Assembly (NCBI GenBank): GCA_015501075.1
Contig: JADNYJ010000027.1
Coordinates: forward strand, 124,001-188,000
Direction of reading: 5' to 3'
From: Gymnopilus junonius
Lineage: Eukaryota > Basidiomycota > Agaricomycetes > Agaricales > Galerinaceae
DNA length: 64,000 bases
Part shown: positions 1-13,620 of the stretch, piece by piece
Layout: each line of letters opens with the position of its first letter
Position numbering within the stretch: the first letter of the stretch is position 1
Made by a program: the position numbers and the translations under genes
The notes under the pieces: generated by a model
Told to the model about the DNA's origin: nothing
The model's input: the letters and a program-made list of their open reading frames with translations, nothing else
The model's database searches: none

Positions 1-1292
1 TATTGGCGTTGAGTAATGCCGTCGACTGGTGTGATGGAAATACGCACAGGAGCAGAGCTAGACTCTAGTCAATCAATGTCTTAACTAACTATGGAAGAAT
101 AACCACTGACAAGACAATTATATCCAACTTTCTGGCTTTCCAAAGAGCGTGACGAAGTCGAAGTAAACTTGGTGGCTCAAGAATATGAGTTGGACAGTTG
201 AGAAAATCCTGAGAATTTTTAGTGCATATCCAAGTGAAGGCACAGAAGCGCGAACCCAAGGATAGCCAGCTGATGTTGAGCGTCAAATGGAGGGGATTTC
301 GCTGTACAAATGAACACATGGCTCACCGCCAATTTCGTGCCTAGCGCGTCGTTATGGCTATGGAATTTGAAATACTGTGCCACTAGAATCTATTGAGCCC
401 GACTCCATAAAGACTGCGGAACAAAATAATCGTCAGTTGAATAGAACTAAAGCTCGATCAAAATGGCGAAATTTACATGGCATTAAGAATGAATGCGATC
501 GTCTGGCATCCCCATGTCCTTGAGAATGATAGATCTGTGATTATGTCGTCCATCTGAGGAGGAAAAGGCAAATGACGGTTATCTAGTGGGGTTCAAGGCC
601 AGAGCAAATCTTCAAAGCGATGGGTGTAAAGAAGAAGACTTCAACTCCGCCATACCGAAGTCGTGGACCTGAAATCCAATGAACATAACTGTGGGATAAT
701 GGAAAGGCTTTGAGATTTGGCAATTCGAATGTGGAGAAAAACACCGAGCATTCCTCGCTTTTCCCCATATATCACGAAGGTTTTTTTAATACATGACCGC
801 GTCATGATAGACCATTATCGAAAGTTAATGAGCAATTCGCTATCTGAACGGCAGTTCATCCCTTCAGTGATATAGAACGGAAGTTTGAAGAACAGGCAGG
901 GTTGTGTTGTCGATGGTGAGTACAGCAGGAAGGTAAGCTGACATCATGAAATACCCGAAGATACGCAGGGTGTTGTATCCGTGAGCTAAGCTTCTGGTGT
1001 CACGGTGGAAGGAATACTTGAAAGAAATCGAATAAGAAACATCGGCTGACGGAGGGGGGACAATGGACTATCGGCGTCTGTAACCCTGCATCGAACAAAA
1101 GTCGGCACGAACATTGAAGTTTCTGTTGCGATGATAAATCTTGATTGAGCGTGACAGTGAATCCAGGTATGTAAAGTAATCATGTAAATGCAGTGATGGG
1201 CTATATTATACGTGGACCAAGCAGAGAACGGTATGAACAATGCAAAGGGTCATCCGAAAGAAAAGAGAGTAAAAGGAATTGTGGCGTCAGCT
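1..1292. other. No supported gene
   Basis: About 1.3 kb before the stop of the helicase gene. Only short unrelated open frames occur, such as minus-strand frames of about 60-85 codons, and none shows a domain, splice continuity or compositional bias I recognise. An exon of a gene lying mainly outside the window cannot be excluded. Confidence 0.5.
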
Positions 1293-4073
1293 TCAGGCTT
1301 TTCGTTGCTTGAACGCCTCAAGCGACATGAAGAAGCTCTTCGGAATAGAAGACACACCACGGGCATATATTTGATTTGTATACATCTGCAATAGAAAGGG
1401 GTGTTAACATTGACACATCAACGCACCAGTTTTGCTTTCGACACTCACCAGATCGTCGTAGATAATAGCCGGCACCTTCTTGTCACACAAAGTGGAGCCA
1501 GGATGAACCTTGACAATCTAAAGGTGGAAATGTAATGGTTAGAATTGCAAGCCATGAGATGCAGAGAAAACGTACGGTTTGACCCATAGTCTGCTTGTAA
1601 CTCCCATCCGCCTGAAGAAAAGCGGAATTGCCCGCCAATCCATGTCCGATACTCCTAATTATTGGCTCCTCGTTGTCCCTGACGGACGTAGTTGGGTTAA
1701 TTCCTGCTCGGTTGCAGGTAACAACAAGTTGTTCCCTTATATCTCTAGCTTCAAGGAACGTCCTCTCATTGAGAAAGTGCTTTTTACACCATTCTCGCCT
1801 GGCGTGTTTGTTCTCCGAAGAGGCAATTTCCTTATAGGCTTTGAACGCGTTCAGGAAGGTAAGGTGGTCTCCGCTGGGATGCCGGAACTTGCGTCGAGCT
1901 TCTGCAACGGCGTCGCGTTGCTCGCTGATGTCCAGGAAGAGTTTGGACGATGCAGAGAGAATTGAGACGATGTCGAGCACGTCTGAGGTGCAGCCGTATC
2001 CTTTTGATGCGACAACTGCACAGGCATACTGTGGGTCGAGAGGAAACAAGGCCATTTGGCGGCCGGCAGGTGTCAGTTGCTGGTGGTTGTCTATAGCTCC
2101 CAGGAGCCATAAGGTCTTTAGAGCAGAAGCGACTTGAAAGTGGTTTGAGTACGGGAAGGTCGGAAGAGAGAATAGATGAACGTACTGGACTCTAAGTCAG
2201 GTTTGTCCATGAGGTCGAGTTCCGCTAGGTCTTGCCCAAGGCACTTCAAGTTAAGAATACTTGCAGTGAGACTACACCGCAGGATCTCTGGTTCCCCAGA
2301 GACCGCCATGCTGTTGAAGGACTTTTCTGTGTATAGTCGGAAGCAGACACCCGCCCCCTATCAGCCGTCAAAAGATCAATTTCAGCCCTTCACACTCGTT
2401 TGAAGAATTACTCACTTCACGACCCGCACGACCCGCTCTTTGCATTGCAGAGGACTTTGTGATGTCTCTGGTTAACAAGGTGTCGAAACCGCCTCCTGAT
2501 ATTCGAGCGAGATATTGCTTCTCTTTGCACTTGCCGGTATCAATAACATATTGATGCCAGGTATTGTGATAGACGTTTCTGCGATGTTGGTGGCTAGGAT
2601 GCATTTCCGGGTGTTAGAAGGTGTTGGGTTGAAGGCTTTGCTATTTTGAGAGTGTTCTTGAGCGGCGAACATAGTGCATGTTAGAACCTTTTGGAGAATC
2701 GAAGTTGGTTTTTCGTTCCTTAAACATGACTAGGGGACGTACCTGCGATTTATCTGCCGGAAGTTGCTTAGCGTAAAGTTCTATCGATTTTTGTAAACTT
2801 TCGATATCCTCTTGGCCAGGTAAGAATATGAGAACGTCTCCAGGTGGTTGATCTGTATGAATTTGGAAAAATGTCCGCATAGCTGCGTCGGTATAATCTA
2901 GCTGGCTCTGGGCACAGTGGTATATTTTGACGGGATGCTGACGACCCTTAACATAGAGAATCTTTGCGCTAAGGAAAAACAGAAAGAATAAGACGACAGA
3001 ATGGAGTCACGCAGGGAAATGAATTACTTGTGGTAAAATTTACTAAACTTTTCCGCATCGAGAGTGGCGCTCATGACGACAATTTTGAGGGGATTAGAAG
3101 CATCTGCGTTGCCTTTTCCTTTTCCATTGGCCTCGGCAGGAGGATTTCTTTGCTTTTGGATTTTTTTGAGATTGGCGATAAGTAAATCAGTCCGGAGGGT
3201 CCGCTCGTGGGCTTCGTCGACGATGATGACGCTATAGCCGCTCAATAGAGGGTCGGACATCAATTCACGGACGATCATGCCGTCTGTGAGGTACTTGATC
3301 CGTGTCTCGGGAGAAGATTTCTCGTCAAACCGGACGGCGTAACCGACGAGGTCGCCGAGTGAAGTACTTTTCTCTACAGCAACGCGCTGAGCAAGGGATG
3401 TGGCAGCGACTTTACGAGGTTGAGTCACGGCGATCATACCATTCCTAGCTAGGCCGCTCTCGAGGATGTATTGAGGAACCTCTGCAAAAAGATTGACATG
3501 TGAAGATTTTAAGACAAACGACGGGCTTACGAGTCGTTTTGCCGGAGCCTGTCTCTCCCAAAAGAATCGTAACTTCGTTTTTTCTGATTTCCTCAATGAG
3601 AGCATCCTTTCCTGAAGGAAGAGAAATATATAAGTAACAGGCACTCGCTTGCTCGTGTAGAAAAGGGGTTCACCTTTAGCGATGGGAAGCTGAGCTCGTT
3701 GCTCTTGAATAGCCTTGGATCTAGCCCCATGCGGTGTGCTAGGCCCAGCACCATTTACTTGACTTTTCTTTGGGTGACTTGGACCAGGGCTATTTGAGGA
3801 AAACTCGATTGGCTCCGAGCTATCAACGCCGTTTACAGAATGACGGCGTTTCTTGTGCTTGTGTCCGTTTTGACCTTGTCTGAAGTGATCAGAATGGCCA
3901 TTAACAAGAGAATTTTTGCGTTTGAGGCGGTTCTTGTTGCCCTTGCTGTCGTCGTCGCTCACGTCGACCCAAGGACCAGGCTTTGACCGCTGCCTCTTTT
4001 TCTGAGCTTTGAAATAATAAGAGGGATCCCTCATTCTTTGGATTGTTTGGGTAGAGAATGTAGCCGTCGGCAT
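1293..4073 (-). CDS. DEAH-box ATP-dependent RNA helicase, Dhr2/DHX33-like
   Basis: Superfamily 2 RNA helicase, probably nucleolar and acting in pre-rRNA processing. Seen in order: a basic N-terminal region (KHKKRRHS), motif I GETGSGKTT split by an intron near 3530, motif Ia TQPRKVAA, DEAHER, SAT, TNIAETSITI, QRAGRAGR, the winged-helix and helicase-associated region (exon ending near 1575), the OB-fold piece VKVHPGS, and a last exon with YARGVSSIP that stops at 1293. A Gly/Lys-rich insertion separates the DEAH and SAT motifs. I chose the ATG at 4073 (MPTATFSTQ); an in-frame open stretch extends to 4229 but reads like leader. The frame slips by one base near 2551, between TSITIPGI and YVIDTGK, so the literal sequence is broken there. 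DHX35- or Prp43-type helicases are alternatives; the basic N terminus favours Dhr2. Confidence 0.88.
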
Positions 4074-4302
4074 GGCTACAACCAGGCTCAAAAACTTTAT
4101 GGCAGAGAGCTGAGGAAGATAGGAGAAAAGAAAGCGCACAAGGATGACCCCGGTAGCATGAGAGACGGCGAAGCTCTGAACTCGATCAAAAAATGTCAAG
4201 TTGCTGGGTGACAGTGACACATGTGACATCTAATATCCGCGTCACAAGTCGCGCAAAGAGGCAATTCTGAATTTGCAGGCGGTCATTTCTTGTCCAACGT
4301 CC

Positions 4303-4329
4303 ATGATTCGAGATCTCTGCTCAGCATGA
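4303..4329 (+). promoter_or_regulatory. Short upstream ORF overlapping the SCC2 start codon
   Basis: An ATG at 4303 opens an 8-codon frame whose TGA overlaps the SCC2 start in an ATGA arrangement (4326-4329). If both ATGs are on the mRNA, such an overlap could permit termination-reinitiation or dampen translation. The transcription start is unknown, so the uORF may lie outside the mRNA. Confidence 0.3.
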
Positions 4330-7300
4330 GCCACAACCACCAATGGTACTCCCAAGGCAACCAGCAATATCGTAGGAACGACGGCCAGCAGGCTCCCCAT
4401 GATCCACACGCAGCACACTATCATGGCGCAGTCCCTGATGCAGTTCAAACTGGACAAAGACTCTTGGCGGTCTATCCACCAGCATCTGCTACGCCTGTGC
4501 ATCATGGTAAGTATTTGAAGTCTTTCTGAATTTAGTTTGAAATAGTAAAATATTCTGCTAGTTTCACGACACATCAACAACATGACTTTGACCGCCGCAC
4601 CAACGTTTCCTCAACCGGATTATTATAATATGCATAATTCCAGCTATTCTCAAGGAAATCTGGCACCATACTCCGAATACGACCAGGAATTAAGATATTT
4701 GGCCTCCGCTCACGTCCCTGCAGACGATTCTGGATTTTGGGAGAACACAAGGAACGACGCCGTGCGGCTGTTAAACGAGCAGGCAGGCCCGTGCGTGTTA
4801 TTCGCGCGCATATAGTCCATTTCCAATCTCATACTTTTCCTCTAGATCTTTTCAGTATACAGATACTGCGCCTTGGAATCCATCTGCTCCGCCGTCGTCC
4901 TTTCAGACTGCGTCATTCGCTCAGTCTGTCTTTCAACTACTTCTCCAACGGCCGCTTATCCGACACCTCCACCTCCCGGCTTCAGCGTCTCTTCATCTTC
5001 CCTTGCTTTTGCCCTGGGACCTCCGCCAACTCAAGCTCCACCTCCACCTCCACCTCAGCCCCAGCCTAATCCTGCTCCGCAAAAGGTGTATCAGCCACTC
5101 GACTCTCACGCATTCTTTGAAGCTTTTCTTGACCGCAAGGTTGAAGAAATGAATGCATCACAACCTCGACCACAGACCCTTCCTGTTCCTCAGGAAGTTG
5201 CTCATCCAGTTACGCCTCCTCAAAAGTACAAATCGTCAGTTCCTGACGAGAGTCCAGACCCTCTTGTTTTGCGGTCTGGAGGTTCTTCAAACCCAACAGA
5301 TGTCTCTGTAACGCCACAGAAGCGGAAACCTGTGGTCTTGATCGAGTCATCCCCGGCCAAGCGTATGCAATTCAAGGCGATCGCCAACGGTTCTTACGTC
5401 CATCCGATCCTCTCAAGCCAGTCCGGCCTCCCACAGACTCCTCGAACATCTGTGCCTTTAACACCGAGTTCAAAGGCTAGCTCAAGATCGTCTGTATCCG
5501 TCGAGTCTCTCAATCTGACAACACCAGTGCAAAATCGTATTGTGAATAGGGCGTATGTTGAGGTGCCTCCCAGCCCTTACGCCACGCCATTTTCGAATAG
5601 GCATTCCGTGCAACCAGACTCAGCGAGGACCCAGGATACCGCTGACCTTGGTGGTTATGGATCGGAAGAAGATGGTCCAGGAAGTCCTACTAAACGCTCA
5701 ACTATTAACGATTCAGTTAAGAGTTCTGCTCGTCGCACTGGCGACCGCGACGAACGAGGTTAGTTTGGTTCCATTCCTATAAATTTTCTCTAGAGCATCC
5801 ACTAATTTTCTTCTAGGCCCGCTCGAAAAGTTTACTTCTCTAGTTGAAGATGTTTTCGAGGCGGAAGACACCTTACCATCTGAAGTCGAAGCTTCAGACC
5901 TGAATCATGACTTCTTCTCTCCTCTCTCTTCAGACTGCTCACGCCCTTGTTTGTCCTTTACCATCATCCGCAAGCTTACGAAATATATTGGTCATGTTGC
6001 TCGACCGACAAAACGACTTAGGCAGACTACAGGTGGTGCTTTAGGCACACCAAGAGGAAAAGGCAGAATGACTGACGTTGACACCAAATCCTGTCCCGTT
6101 TGCTAAAATTTTTAGAGCGAAGTGTCAGGGCTGGAGAAGATTTAGACCCTTTTGCATATCGTGCTCCGCCACCTTCCGCTAAATCATCTCCAAAGAAACC
6201 ATCAACGAAGAAGAGTGCAAAGGCCAAAAAGGACGATCGGAGGTCGAGATCGGCGACCCCAAGGAACGAGGATGAAGCTGTAGATGTGATCATGGAGGAA
6301 GCGGGACCTTCGAATGCGGCGACTGTTGAAGATCTGGATTTTGATAAGCTGTCAACAGTTCTAGAAGTCGGTCGCGACAGTATTTTGGCCGCTGATTCCT
6401 GTATTGCGTTGCTGGGTAGTGATAGGCTCACCAAGCAGGTATGTCCGTCTTTCCGCTTTTTCGAAGTTTTTCTGACCTTTCTTCAAATTCAAAAGCTCTA
6501 TTCAGAGGAATTGATCACGGCTTGCTTGAACACAATCAAAAATCAACTCATTAAGATTTTATATCCTTTTGTTGAGGCATCTGCCGATAACACCGCTACT
6601 GTGAACAGCAGCCCACTTCTTCTCGCCGTGATCAAGAATAAATCTTCCAATTGTAACGCCCACCGACGTTTTCTCGGAGAGTTATTCCAGGCATTATCGG
6701 CTGTAATACCACGCATTAATAATCTTATCAATGCTGAGACTGTCGCCATGTCGGATTCGATCATTATTCAGGCTGTTTATATTGCTATTGGGCCCTTCTT
6801 TGTTGCGGATGGTGGTGGTGAGGTGGATGTAAAGGGCAAGAAGGAGAGTGCGGTGATTAAGACGTTAGGGAAGAGTGCAATGAGGGGGCTTAGATTGGAT
6901 GCTCTTTCTTTGATTCGCAGTGTGAGTATTGAATTGACGGACACGATGTGGTCTGGATCTGTTACTTACTTTTTCATCAACAGATATTTGCCAATCATGA
7001 AGACCAGCGGTCGTGGATTATAGAGGAAATTTTGACATCTTTGATCAAGCTCAATGACACGAAGCAGAAAGCAGGTCAATTTAGGTTCGTTGTTCGGATT
7101 TTTCATTGTATTTGTGGTTTCCAAACAGTCACCAAAGATTACGAGATGGTCGCTCAATACGGACGGTTTCTGCACTGCTATTGCAGCTCGTGCAAACCTC
7201 TGCTCACGATGTCCGTATTGAGTCCAAGAAAATAGAGAAGTCTCGCCAGAACAAGCTCGCTCTTCGCCGCCAAGAGAGTTTCTCTGAGAGTCAACCAGGT

Positions 7301-10300
7301 CCCCCTGAACCTTTCCTCGATGAGATTGATCAAGAGGTTCTTTTTTATCTCATGTTGGCTGTTAGAGAATTTACTCATCGACCTTGCAGGAATTAAAATT
7401 GTACGGCGCAGGCTTGGAGTCTGCCACAAAGGCGGCGAAAACTATCATCATTTTCTTAACGCAACGTTCTGGGAAAGGAAAAGCAACAAAAAATTCGAAC
7501 GAGGCGGAGTATCGGACGATCTTTGATAATTTGATTGATGACCTATTAGCGGTCCTCTTCTGGCCGGAATGGCCTGCGGCGAGCCTCATCCTCAGTATTG
7601 CGTCAAAGTTCATGGTGAGCGATTTGTGTGATAACGGTTGGGTAAGGTTGTTTAATGCTGTGATGTCCCTATAGGTTTCTTCTCTGGACGACGTCAAATC
7701 AAGTTCTCAGACGGACAGTAATGCTGCTAAAACGATGGCTCTGGATCATTTGGGTGTTATAGCCGCACGTATTCGGACCAGCATGCTGAAGTTCCAGCGT
7801 GAGGCAGCGACAAGAAAGACTTTGAAACCTCTTGATGAGGTAAGTTGATGTTGTTCAACCTCTTTCAATCCGTGTTTGACATGTTGAATATTCACTAAGA
7901 TCGTTTCTAATCTTGAGCTAAAAAGCCTCAATCGATTCCTGGACGCTCACCAAAATGTTGCATCTCATCTTTGCAAGCGGTCCTCGGAGGACCAAGCCTA
8001 CGATGTGAGTCCGAAATTGATAACGTCAAGCCGCATGATATTGAAACCTTTCTTAGAGTGCAAGAGAATTGACTGCAGCTACTCTAGGTTATGAACTCGC
8101 TGCTGCTCTCAGGCAGGTCCACGGCTGGATAGAAAACCCCGACACAGACGAGGATTTGAATCTCAAAGACCCATCCAAACTCCAGGCGTTCGGACAACGT
8201 TTGAAACTTGCCCTGCGGGAGGTGTGGAAGGACTCTATGAACGATGTCTTTGATATTGGGTATTTACCAGTTTATTCATCTATATTGGTTCTCTTGACAA
8301 GATGGCACTTACTTTAGCTCTCAAGAGGAAGTTCAACGTGTCGACGGCCTTGCGGAAGAGATCGGAACTATACAAAGCCTGCGCAATTCATTCAACCCGA
8401 TTCTGAGCATCATCGTGATGGCTCTTGATGCACCTGCCATCTTTATGCGAACTAAAGCCCTCCGTGCGCTTGGACAGATTGTTACCAGCGATGCGTCTGT
8501 TTTATCCTTTGTCAGTCTTCATATCGCAAGATTCTTCATTCTCTTATGTACTTCTTTCTGTATAGCCTAACGTGCGACGTGGCATTGAAGGCCATCTTCT
8601 TGATAGTTCACCAGCCGTCCGCGATGCTGCTGTAGAGTTGATTGGAAAGTATATGATTGATTCTCCAGAGTTTGCGGGTGATTATTACCAGAAAATCGCC
8701 GATCGTATGGCGGTAGGTTTTCATTGCGGTCTTTCTATCTCTTTTGTCGCACTTGATTGATGATATAATAGGACACCGGGCTCAGTGTGCGGAAACGCGT
8801 CATCAAACTCGTCAAGTCTTTTTATCCTATTACAGATGAAACAAAGCGAATCGACATTGCTACCCGTCTTGTTCTTAGGATGCTAGATGAAGATGACAGC
8901 GTCAAAGACCTTGCTATCAAGACTCTCGAAGAGCTCTGGTTCCCTCCTATGCCTCTTCCCTCCGCTCTCAAGACCCGAGCGCCTGTCCCTACAACCAATA
9001 CTCGCGACAACGCTGTCCTTCTGTCCAAGGTGTCTGTCATAATGGGTACTGCTGCTAACTTCAACGGCAGGTATTCTCCTCTCGAAGACGTTCTTCATAA
9101 AATCATGGCGGACAAGGAAGGAAATGAGAAAAGTTCTCTGCATGCCCGCTACGGAGAGATATGTGAGGCTTTAATCGACGGACTAGTTGATGCCTCTGAT
9201 CTTCCTGGATTCGTAAGACATTTTTCTCTCGTTCAAGTTTCTACTACTTAAGCTTCACCTTCAGACTGTCATCAATTGTATCGGACCATTTATTTGCTTA
9301 CGTCAGCGTACCCATCAATCCTCTCTGGCACGAACGCCTCGACTCTCCTCCCCTATCTCAAGAATGCGACCACTGTAAGATCTTGTCCTTCATGTGAAAT
9401 ACCGAATCTGAATCTAGATATACTATTCTCTAGGCGGAAGAAATAGTTACGACGGATTTCCTTCTCAAGATCTTCAAGGTATCCATTCCTCACATGCCCA
9501 AGACGGCTGCGAAGTTTGGACTGGAACTTCAGGCAGCTCTGCAGCCTATGATAATCAAGCCAGGCGGAGGCGGAGGCGTGCAGGTAATTATATTTCCCTT
9601 CGCGTTGTTTATTGGTGTCGATGCTATCTCATTTTACAGATCCTTCAAGAAACTGTCGGATGTATGTGTATTGTTGTGCAACACCTTTCGCACGATTTTG
9701 TAAGATTGGTGAACTGATAAAGTCTTGTAATGGTACACTGCATTTTACGGGTCTGATACGACGTATTCATTGTTTCTTCGATGTTTTAGGTCGTCTTCAA
9801 CAAACAATCAGACGGCCGGCTTCTCAAGAGCTGAGCGCAAATGATATACGTACTCTTCTTGTCTTAATCTTTATTGTTGCACTGCTGGTCGAAAATTGCA
9901 ACTTCGATGCGTTGCGCAGGGATAATCAAAGTACGTCGAGGCATCGGACTTCTAATATCCACTTACTGAATAGGTGCCACAGGTTTTGCGGCAGATTTAA
10001 ATGGCATTTCTGAAGTACTTGAGTCCATCCTAAACCATATCAACGAAGCTGACCTTCTAACTAGGGCCCTATAACGGAACATGTTTATAACTCGTTATTA
10101 TCACTGTACGAGAAGTATGATAATGCGAGTTTGCGTGGGCGTATTTGCAGTGCTTAGGTACGTACTCTTGAGCTGGATGAGTTTCTCGTATTCAACACGA
10201 TCTACTAGGGTTCCTTTTCCGTGCTCAGCCGACATTGATGACGATGGAACGTTCTGCCCGTATCATGGACGATATCTTTACTTCTCAGGAGGAAGAAGGA

Positions 10301-11835
10301 AAGGGGCGCATACTCAAGATCATCCAGGATTTCTTGGTCTCTGAGGCAGCAAAGCACAGTGCAAAGGAGAAAGGTATGCGATTGGTATCACTTGCTTTGA
10401 AAATTGCGTTGCTTACGTCATCACATAGAATCAAACAAAGGCAAAAGCAAAACGAGCGATGTCAATATGGAAGAGTTGATAGGGAACACTGATGGGTTTG
10501 CAGATTCCGGGTGAGAATGATGCCTCCTGATACCCGACTAGAAAGCCTGACGCCAGGGCTGTAGTGTCAGCTCCGCCATCGTCCAGCGTTACTTCAGCCA
10601 TATACTGGATGCTGCCTTGTCACAGAATACCCAAATGCAAGCAGTGGCCATCGACGTTCTGAGCTTCACGATTAAACAGGGCCTTGTTCATCCGCTTCAA
10701 GTGCGTGAATTGACTTTATGCACCTACCAGTGACTAATATTCCTTTAGTCGTTCCCGGTCATCATCGCTCTGGAAACCAGCCCGGTGAATGCCATCAGCA
10801 ACCGAGCAAGCGCCCTGCACGCAATCTTACAAGGAAAACATTCCACTTTGATAAACACACGTTACACCGTGAGCGCAAGACAGTCATTTGATTACCAGAA
10901 AAAGATTTGCAATGACACTGTTCGAGGTAGGTGTTTTACTGTCTTTTGAAAGGAAAATCGATATCGATCATTCCAGGCTTCCGTTTGCAACCTGGGCCGG
11001 TCGCTCTACTCCAACGGTGGTATACTCATGTCCGTGAGAAGCGACCAGTCAGACAAGACTTCTTAAAGACATTGGTAAAAACATTCCAGGAGAATCAGTC
11101 TTACGAATCGACGCAAGATGATGTCAACTATACGAGATATATGGCTGAGAATTTTGCCGCCTTTGATTACAAGACGCTAGAGGAAGTTCTCACCGTCATC
11201 AAGTACCTCACCGACGTTCTTTCTACGACTGGGATGCAACTGCTGGAAATTATCTCTCCTGCACACTTACTTTCTCATTTACACAGCACGTCACAGTCAC
11301 AGTCACAAACCGGAGCAGAAAACCCTCCAGCTGTGAGTCAAGCTTATATTTCTTGACTTCTCTTCGATCATTCTTACGGTTACTTAGGCTGATACTATGG
11401 ACAATACTCCTAAATTAGACGACAAAGAATGCAACAGAGTTGCTATCATGAGAACGTCTATCATTATTGCTCTAGTTATGCTTCTGAAGGCGCATCTGAA
11501 AGCGCTTTATTCTCTGTCGGAGGAGTAAGTGATATATTCTTCAAAGCTCGTTCTTTGCCTTATCTTTTGATAGCAAATGCCTTAAATTCGTCATCGGTAA
11601 AAAGAGCGCTCTCGGAGACAAGCCCGCTACAAAGCGTCACGACAATCCTATCTCGTGGAGCCGACTTCCCTTCGCTACTATTCCCCTTCACACAACCGAA
11701 GATGCCCAAAAACAAAAATTTAGAGTATGTTCAAAGTTATCACTATCATGTCTTATCTGACATGCATCATAGTTTCTAGAAATTTGGAATGAGGACGGTG
11801 TAACGGCGGAACCTGAAGACGAAGAATTCCTTTAA
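4326..11835 (+). CDS. SCC2: Sister chromatid cohesion loader Scc2/Mis4 (NIPBL family; orthologue of Coprinopsis Rad9)
   Basis: Loads cohesin on chromatin with Scc4; large nuclear HEAT-repeat protein. The N terminus is Gln/Pro/His-rich and low in complexity (about 4326-6100, including TPPPPGFS and a run of Pro near 5040). The HEAT part carries family signatures: [19 protein letters not shown] near 8600, then [17 protein letters not shown] near 8775, LVENCNFD near 9890 and the C-terminal FLEIWNEDG ending at 11835. At least 20 short introns are visible. Two one-base deletions seem to interrupt conserved sequence: at 9709-9711 (HDFVRLV then ELIKSCNG in another frame) and at 10144-10146 (GRI then LQCLGFLF, a TTT run probably one base short). 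The exon 3 acceptor near 4860 is ambiguous between two frames. Start is the first ATG giving the Gln-rich leader. Confidence 0.93.
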
Positions 11836-12116
11836 TCGTCTGCTCTGCTTCCATGTATTTATTGGTCACTAATTTCTTTTCGGTTCTCGCCGTGTATTTT
11901 ATCTTTATTGCATCGTCCCTGTTTTGTGTTACAGTCGCTTATACTGTCACTCATTTTCAATCTTTTGATACCCGCAATGTTTTTGTACTGCTCTTTAGTC
12001 GTAATATTCGTATAATGCACCTGCTTCTTGTTCAAATTAATTTTTTCTTTCATCTTTCCGCCTCAACTCGGTTTTTAGCTTACTGGAAATAGGATGCAAA
12101 TGGTGGATAAATAACG

Positions 12117-13620
12117 TCAGTATACCGGAAAATTTGCGTCGACATGTCTAGACCATGCCCTCAGACCTCCAATCACATCTTTAATGACTCGATTGTCCGA
12201 ATCTTTGTTCAATTCCTTTAGAGCCTTGGCGGCCATCTGAGAGTCATTTCCCAGGCGACAGACAATATACGTTTCGACATTGTTGTCCTCCGGGAGATAT
12301 GCGGATGGATTGGTTATTAAGTCCTCCAATGGAACATCTTTGTGAAGATAAATGGTCAATATAAATATATCGATGAAAACCTTTAACTTACTTCGAGACT
12401 GCGGTAAGTGACAAATTCCGAACTCTGTTCTTGGTCGAACGTCAATGACTTGCATTGGTTGTATTCTTCCAACCTCCTTCCGAATTCCTGTAAAGAATAG
12501 TTTCAGCTCAAGTATGTATATTGGTAAGAGGAAGGCAGACCCTGGCTGAGATTCGGGATCCGGGGCCTCCATCTGCAAGCCCTTGCTGTTCCCAGTCCGG
12601 AGCAGGTCCGCCACACCACTGCACATAATCAAATTCTTTTATTTTCCTACTTTTTCCCCTTCTTTTCCGCAAGCTGCGCATGTCGGGTCTTTTTTTCCGA
12701 GCTTGATAGTACGGAATGGTGTCGGGGCAAGAGCAGAAAAGACAATCATATTGGATTCGTTATCTCCGAAGAAATTTGAGGATCAACAAAAATTTCCAAT
12801 GCAGAAGGCCATTACCATGTAGACCTGTAATAATCTTGATGGCTTCTAGCGCTTGGAGATTTCCAATTACTCCGGTTACTGCACCAAGAATCCCAGTCTC
12901 CTCGCACGTCTCGGATTGGGTTGGAGGTTTAGGGAATAAGCAACGATAACAAAGGCCATCTGAACCAATGTTGTAGACGCACATCTGGCCATAAAATCTC
13001 TGCGCAGCGCCGCTAACGAGAGGTTTTCCAAGGGCAACGGCTGTATCAGAGAGAAGGTACCGTGTGGGGGCATTATCCGTACAATCCAGGATGATGTCGT
13101 AATTTTGCAGATGGTTTGCTGCATTCAGTGAAGAAAGAGGTTCAGTTATAATATCCACTTGTATTCTAGAGTTAATTCTAGAGCATTATATATTAGTCCC
13201 AGTGTTATTGTTATTGTGCCGTCACTTGCCTCTTGATAGCTAATGCCGCCGATTCAGTCTTATACATTCCAACTGTCTGCTCATTATGGAGAATTTGTCG
13301 CTGAAGATTCGATGTTTCTACCACGTCATGATCTATAATCCCTAACCTTCCTGTCAAAATTGGCTAGTAAGTTCCGAGTGAATCCTCGAGATAAATACTT
13401 ACCTACGCCAGCTGCTGCAAGGTATTGCAAGGCGGGGCATCCTAAGCCACCCGCTCCAACTACTATAACAGAGGCTTGTTGTAAGTTTAGCTGCCCTATG
13501 AAGAAAATCAATCATTTGAAAATCCGCCCTCTATGTCTAACCAGAAAGACCGAATCCCTCCATATCATCTGCCTTCCATAACGCTTGTAATCTTCTAGGG
13601 TAACTTAGGTTTGTATCCAT
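12117..13620 (-). CDS. UBA4: Adenylyltransferase/sulfurtransferase Uba4 (MOCS3 family)
   Basis: E1-like enzyme that adenylates and thiolates the C terminus of Urm1 (tRNA thiolation, urmylation) and, where present, the small subunit of molybdopterin synthase; cytosolic. The ATP-binding fold shows [21 protein letters not shown], then [27 protein letters not shown] with zinc-site cysteines nearby (CYRCLFP), and a C-terminal rhodanese domain with VCRLGNDSQ carrying the persulfide cysteine. The last exon ends at 12117. The N-terminal segment expected to be [12 protein letters not shown] is present only in a different frame from the flanks: one extra base at 13605 and one missing near 13562. As written, the frame stays open but 14-15 residues, including the conserved RYGRQ arginines, are replaced. 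The true start may lie further upstream, since a continuing frame exists before the ATG at 13620. Confidence 0.9.

Noticed and set aside
4860..4960. A frameshift in the Pro-rich N terminus of SCC2
   Set aside because: An alternative acceptor (tatacag) gives a continuous frame, though with a less typical Cys-rich composition, so no frameshift needs to be assumed.
9701..9790. Intron starting at gtaagatt in SCC2 as an explanation of the frame change
   Set aside because: Using this donor with the only good acceptor gives a frame that stops within 15 codons, while the frame after one restored base matches the family through both exons.
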